NCBI GenBank assembly: GCA_019239785.1
Contig: JAFAZM010000094.1
Coordinates: 1 to 7,116 of the forward strand
DNA from: Sphingomonadaceae bacterium
GTDB taxonomy: Bacteria > Pseudomonadota > Alphaproteobacteria > Sphingomonadales > Sphingomonadaceae
Direction of reading: 5' to 3'
DNA: 7,116 bases
Shown here: positions 4,582 to 7,116 of the stretch, piece by piece
How the letters are laid out: each line of letters starts with the position of its first letter
How positions within the stretch are numbered: position 1 is the first letter of the stretch
The notes under the pieces: generated by a model
The model's database searches: none
What the model was told of the DNA's origin: nothing
The model's input: the letters and a program-made list of their open reading frames with translations, nothing else
Made by a program: the position numbers and the translations under genes

Positions 4582-5844
4582 ATGGCCGGGCGGATCCGGG
4601 GCCTGCGCTGGTGGCTGATCGGTCTGGTCATGGCCGGCACCGCGCTCAACTATCTGACCCGCTCGGTGCTCGGCGTCGCCGTCGCAATCTCGCCGATGAT
4701 GGCCGACATCGGCATGACCACAGAGCAATATGGCTGGGTGACCGGTATCTTCCAGGCCGGGATCATGTTCCAGCCGCTCGCCGGCTATATCCTCGATCTG
4801 ATCGGGTTGAGGATCGGGCTGGCGGCCTTCGCGGCGGCGTGGGGCGGGCTCACCATGATGCACGGGCTCGCCAATGGCTGGCCGGCTTTGGCCGGGCTGC
4901 GCGGCGCGCTCGGCTTCGCGGAGGGGACCAGCCATCCGGGCGGGCTCAAGGTCGTCGCCGAATATTTCCCCGCCCGGGAGCGCGGCTTCGCGACCGGCAT
5001 CTACAATATCGGCGCGTCCTTCGGCGGCATATTGGCGCCGCCTCTGGTCGGCTTCTCGGTCTGGATGTGGAGCTGGCGCGCCGCCTTCCTCATCGCCGGC
5101 GGCCTCGCTCTGGCCTGGGCGCTGGCCTGGCGCTCAACCTATCGCCCGCGCGCCGATCATCCCGCTTTGGGCGCCGAGGAGCGGGCGCATATCGAAGCGG
5201 GGCAGGAGGCGCATCTCGCCGGCGCCGCGGAAGGGGTTCGCCCGTCGCCGCGCGCCATCCTTCGCCAGCGCAATTTCTGGGGGATCGCACTGCCGCGCTT
5301 CCTCGCCGATCCAATGTGGGGGATGCTGACCTTCTGGATGCCGCTCTACCTCAGGACGGAGCGCGGCTTCGACCTGGCGGGGATCGTGCTCTTCTCCTGG
5401 CTGCCCTTCGTCGCCGCCGATGCCGGCTGCCTGTTCGGGCCGGCGGTGGCGGCGGCGCTGCAGCGCCGGGGCGTCGCGCTGATCCCGGCGCGCAAGCTCA
5501 CCTTCGCGCTCGGCGCGGCGATGATGGCGGGCATGCTGTTCGTGGCCCGGGTCGAGAGCCCGGTCGCGGCGATCGCCCTGCTCTCGCTCGGCGCGTTCGC
5601 CCACCAGACCCTTTCGATCACCTGCATCGCGACCTCGTCCGATCTGTTCCGCAAGCACGAGCTCGGCACGGTGGCGGGCTCCGCCGGGTTGCTCGCCAAT
5701 CTCGGCGTGCTGCTTTCCAGCCTCGCCATCGGCCATTGGGTCGGGCAATGGGGCTATGAGCCATTCTTCGTCGCCGTCTTCGTCTGCGATCTGCTGGCGG
5801 CGGTGGTGCTGTGGAGCTTCGTGCGGGCGCCGGCCGAGCAATGA
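4582..5844 (+). CDS. MFS transporter, ACS family, ExuT-like (hexuronate or xylan-derived sugar acid uptake)
   Basis: A 420-aa inner-membrane permease of the major facilitator superfamily, anion:cation symporter branch, which includes the hexuronate transporter ExuT. Features are: LRWWLIGLVMAGTALNYLTRSVLGVA in TM1 (8-33), GYILDLIGLRIG at the TM2-TM3 loop (68-79), LGFAEGTSHPGGLKVVAEYFPARERGFATGIYNIGASFGG (110-149) spanning TM4-TM5, a hydrophilic central loop at about 193-230, and six further hydrophobic segments ending LLAAVVLWSF. Length suits the family. Start choice: ATG 4582 has GGAGG (4571-4575) 6 nt upstream; the in-frame ATG at 4549 sits within the operator, has no RBS and would add only 11 polar residues. 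The stop overlaps the xylosidase start (ATGA, 5841-5844), so the two are co-translated. Hexuronate is the family-based guess; the GH43 partner raises aldouronic or xylo-oligosaccharides as alternatives. Confidence 0.88.
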   Translation: MAGRIRGLRWWLIGLVMAGTALNYLTRSVLGVAVAISPMMADIGMTTEQYGWVTGIFQAGIMFQPLAGYILDLIGLRIGLAAFAAAWGGLTMMHGLANGWPALAGLRGALGFAEGTSHPGGLKVVAEYFPARERGFATGIYNIGASFGGILAPPLVGFSVWMWSWRAAFLIAGGLALAWALAWRSTYRPRADHPALGAEERAHIEAGQEAHLAGAAEGVRPSPRAILRQRNFWGIALPRFLADPMWGMLTFWMPLYLRTERGFDLAGIVLFSWLPFVAADAGCLFGPAVAAALQRRGVALIPARKLTFALGAAMMAGMLFVARVESPVAAIALLSLGAFAHQTLSITCIATSSDLFRKHELGTVAGSAGLLANLGVLLSSLAIGHWVGQWGYEPFFVAVFVCDLLAAVVLWSFVRAPAEQ

Positions 5845-7116
5845 TGCGCAACCCGATCCTGCCGGGCTTCAACCCCGATCCCTCGATCCTTCGGGTCGGC
5901 GAGGATTATTATATCGCGACCTCGACCTTCGAATGGTTTCCCGGCGTCCAGATCCATCACAGCCGCGACCTCGAGGGCTGGCGGCTGCTGACCCGGCCGC
6001 TGCGGCGGGCGAGCCAGCTCGACCTGCGCGGCGATCCGGACAGCTGCGGCGTCTGGGCGCCGTGCCTCAGCCATGACGGCGCGCTCTTCCACCTCGTCTA
6101 CACCGATGTGAAGCGTTACGGCCGCGCCACGGTCGGCGGCGCCTCGGGCGCGAGCCTGCGCGACTTCCACAATTACCTGGTCACCGCCGAGGCGATCGAC
6201 GGCGACTGGTCGGAGCCTATCCATCTCAATTCGAGCGGCTTCGATCCCTCGCTCTTCCACGACGCGGACGGGCGCAAATGGCTGCTCAACATGCTCTGGG
6301 ACCATCGGCCCGGCCGCAACCGCTTCGCCGGCATCGTCGCCCAGGAATATGACCCGGCGGCGCTGGCGCTGGTCGGCGAGCGGAAATTGATCTTCGAAGG
6401 GACGCGCCTCGGCTTCACCGAGGCGCCGCATCTCTACCGGCGCGGCGATTATTATTATCTGCTCACCGCCGAGGGCGGGACGCAGTGGAACCATGCGGTG
6501 ACGATGGCGCGGTCGCGCGACCTGCTCGGCCCCTACGAGCTGCATCCGGACACCTACATCCTCAGCAGTCGCGGCCGGCCCGATGCCAAGCTGCAGCGCG
6601 CAGGCCATGCCGATCTGGTCGAGACTCCGGACGGCGACACCTGGCTTGCCTATCTCTGCGGCCGCCCACTGCCCAATCGCGGCCGCTGCGTGCTTGGGCG
6701 GGAGACCGCGCTCCAGAAGATGCGCTGGGACGCGGACGGCTGGCTCTACACGGAGGATGGCGAGGGGATCCCCGTGCTGGACGCGGAGGCGGCGCCGTCG
6801 CGGGTGGAGCGGCACGAGTTCGACGGGCCGGAGCTGCCGCTCGACTTCCAGTGGCTGCGCACGCCTTATCCGGAGCGGATTTTCAGCCTGACCGCGCGCC
6901 CCGGTCATCTGCGCCTGTTCGGCCGCGAGACGATCGGCAGCCCGTTCACCCAGGCCCTGGTCGCGCGGCGGCAGCAGGCCTTCTGCTATTCCGCGGCGAC
7001 TCGGCTGGACTTCGACCCCGCGCATTTCCAGCAGGCGGCAGGCCTGGTCTGCTACTACAATGCGGCCAAGTTCCATTATCTACACATCTCGCACGACGAG
7101 ACGGTTGCGCGGCATA
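5841..7116 (+). CDS. GH43 beta-xylosidase (XynB/SXA type), N-terminal 425 codons
   Basis: This is a glycoside hydrolase family 43 enzyme that releases D-xylose from xylo-oligosaccharides by an inverting mechanism. Family signatures appear in order: NPILPGFNPDPSI with the general-base Asp13, DYYIATSTFEWFPGVQIHHS (22-41), DPDSCGVWAPCLS (65-77), GFDPSLFHD with the pKa-modulating Asp135, FTEAPHLY with the general-acid Glu194, YYYLLTAEGGTQWNH (204-218), and AGHADLVETPDG. From about residue 313 the C-terminal beta-sandwich domain begins (FDGPELPLDFQWLRTP, then LTARPGHLRLFGRE and AGLVCYYN). Relatives are about 530-550 aa, so roughly 110-120 residues lie past the window edge. There is no signal peptide, so the enzyme is probably cytoplasmic and acts on imported oligosaccharides. 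ATG 5841 overlaps the transporter stop by 4 bp; a second ATG follows directly at 5844. The gene is intact over the visible part. Some GH43 enzymes of this type also cleave arabinosides. Confidence 0.95.
   Translation, partial: MMRNPILPGFNPDPSILRVGEDYYIATSTFEWFPGVQIHHSRDLEGWRLLTRPLRRASQLDLRGDPDSCGVWAPCLSHDGALFHLVYTDVKRYGRATVGGASGASLRDFHNYLVTAEAIDGDWSEPIHLNSSGFDPSLFHDADGRKWLLNMLWDHRPGRNRFAGIVAQEYDPAALALVGERKLIFEGTRLGFTEAPHLYRRGDYYYLLTAEGGTQWNHAVTMARSRDLLGPYELHPDTYILSSRGRPDAKLQRAGHADLVETPDGDTWLAYLCGRPLPNRGRCVLGRETALQKMRWDADGWLYTEDGEGIPVLDAEAAPSRVERHEFDGPELPLDFQWLRTPYPERIFSLTARPGHLRLFGRETIGSPFTQALVARRQQAFCYSAATRLDFDPAHFQQAAGLVCYYNAAKFHYLHISHDETVARH

Noticed and set aside
5754..7076. 440-codon open frame on the minus strand opposite the GH43 gene
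   Set aside because: It is an antisense shadow. The plus strand carries an unmistakable GH43 protein with all catalytic motifs, and long antisense open frames are common in GC-rich codon usage.

Overview
The window is GC-rich DNA with alphaproteobacterial style, most likely from a Sphingomonadaceae member such as Sphingomonas or a close relative. The reasons are the high-GC codon usage, the intergenic inverted repeats of a kind common in sphingomonad genomes, and the protein sequences themselves. The taxonomic call is inference from pattern recognition; no database was searched.

Layout from left to right. (1) 1-564: the C-terminal 187 codons of GatB, the tRNA-dependent amidotransferase subunit. 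(2) 593-1105: a small exported protein of unknown function, just downstream of gatB. (3) 1106-1504: a non-coding stretch of about 400 bp holding an inverted-repeat element at 1293-1375. (4) 1505-2560: a secreted CE2-type acetyl-xylan/carbohydrate esterase. (5) 2646-3383: a polytopic membrane methyltransferase resembling methanethiol S-methyltransferase (MddA). (6) 3419-3536: a 118-bp two-hairpin inverted repeat between convergent genes. (7) 4318-3576 on the minus strand: an ArsR-type repressor translationally coupled to an SRPBCC/AHSA1 protein. Their promoter has a palindrome filling the -35/-10 spacer and predicts a leaderless mRNA. (8) 4368-4495: another large inverted repeat, lying between two divergent promoters. 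(9) 4582 to the window end: a two-gene operon of an ACS-family (ExuT-like) MFS sugar-acid transporter and a GH43 beta-xylosidase, cut by the window edge. The two overlap by 4 bp (ATGA). The promoter has a LacI-type operator, closely matching the xylan-regulon 'xyl-box' as I remember it, on its -10 and start region.

Functional reading. The CE2 esterase (deacetylation of xylan outside the cytoplasm), the transporter and the cytoplasmic GH43 enzyme fit together as part of a hemicellulose (glucurono-acetyl-xylan) utilisation locus. An unrelated methyltransferase and an ArsR/SRPBCC pair sit between them. The most informative parts of the window are the regulatory sites and the three structured repeat elements, which the protein-coding view does not explain.
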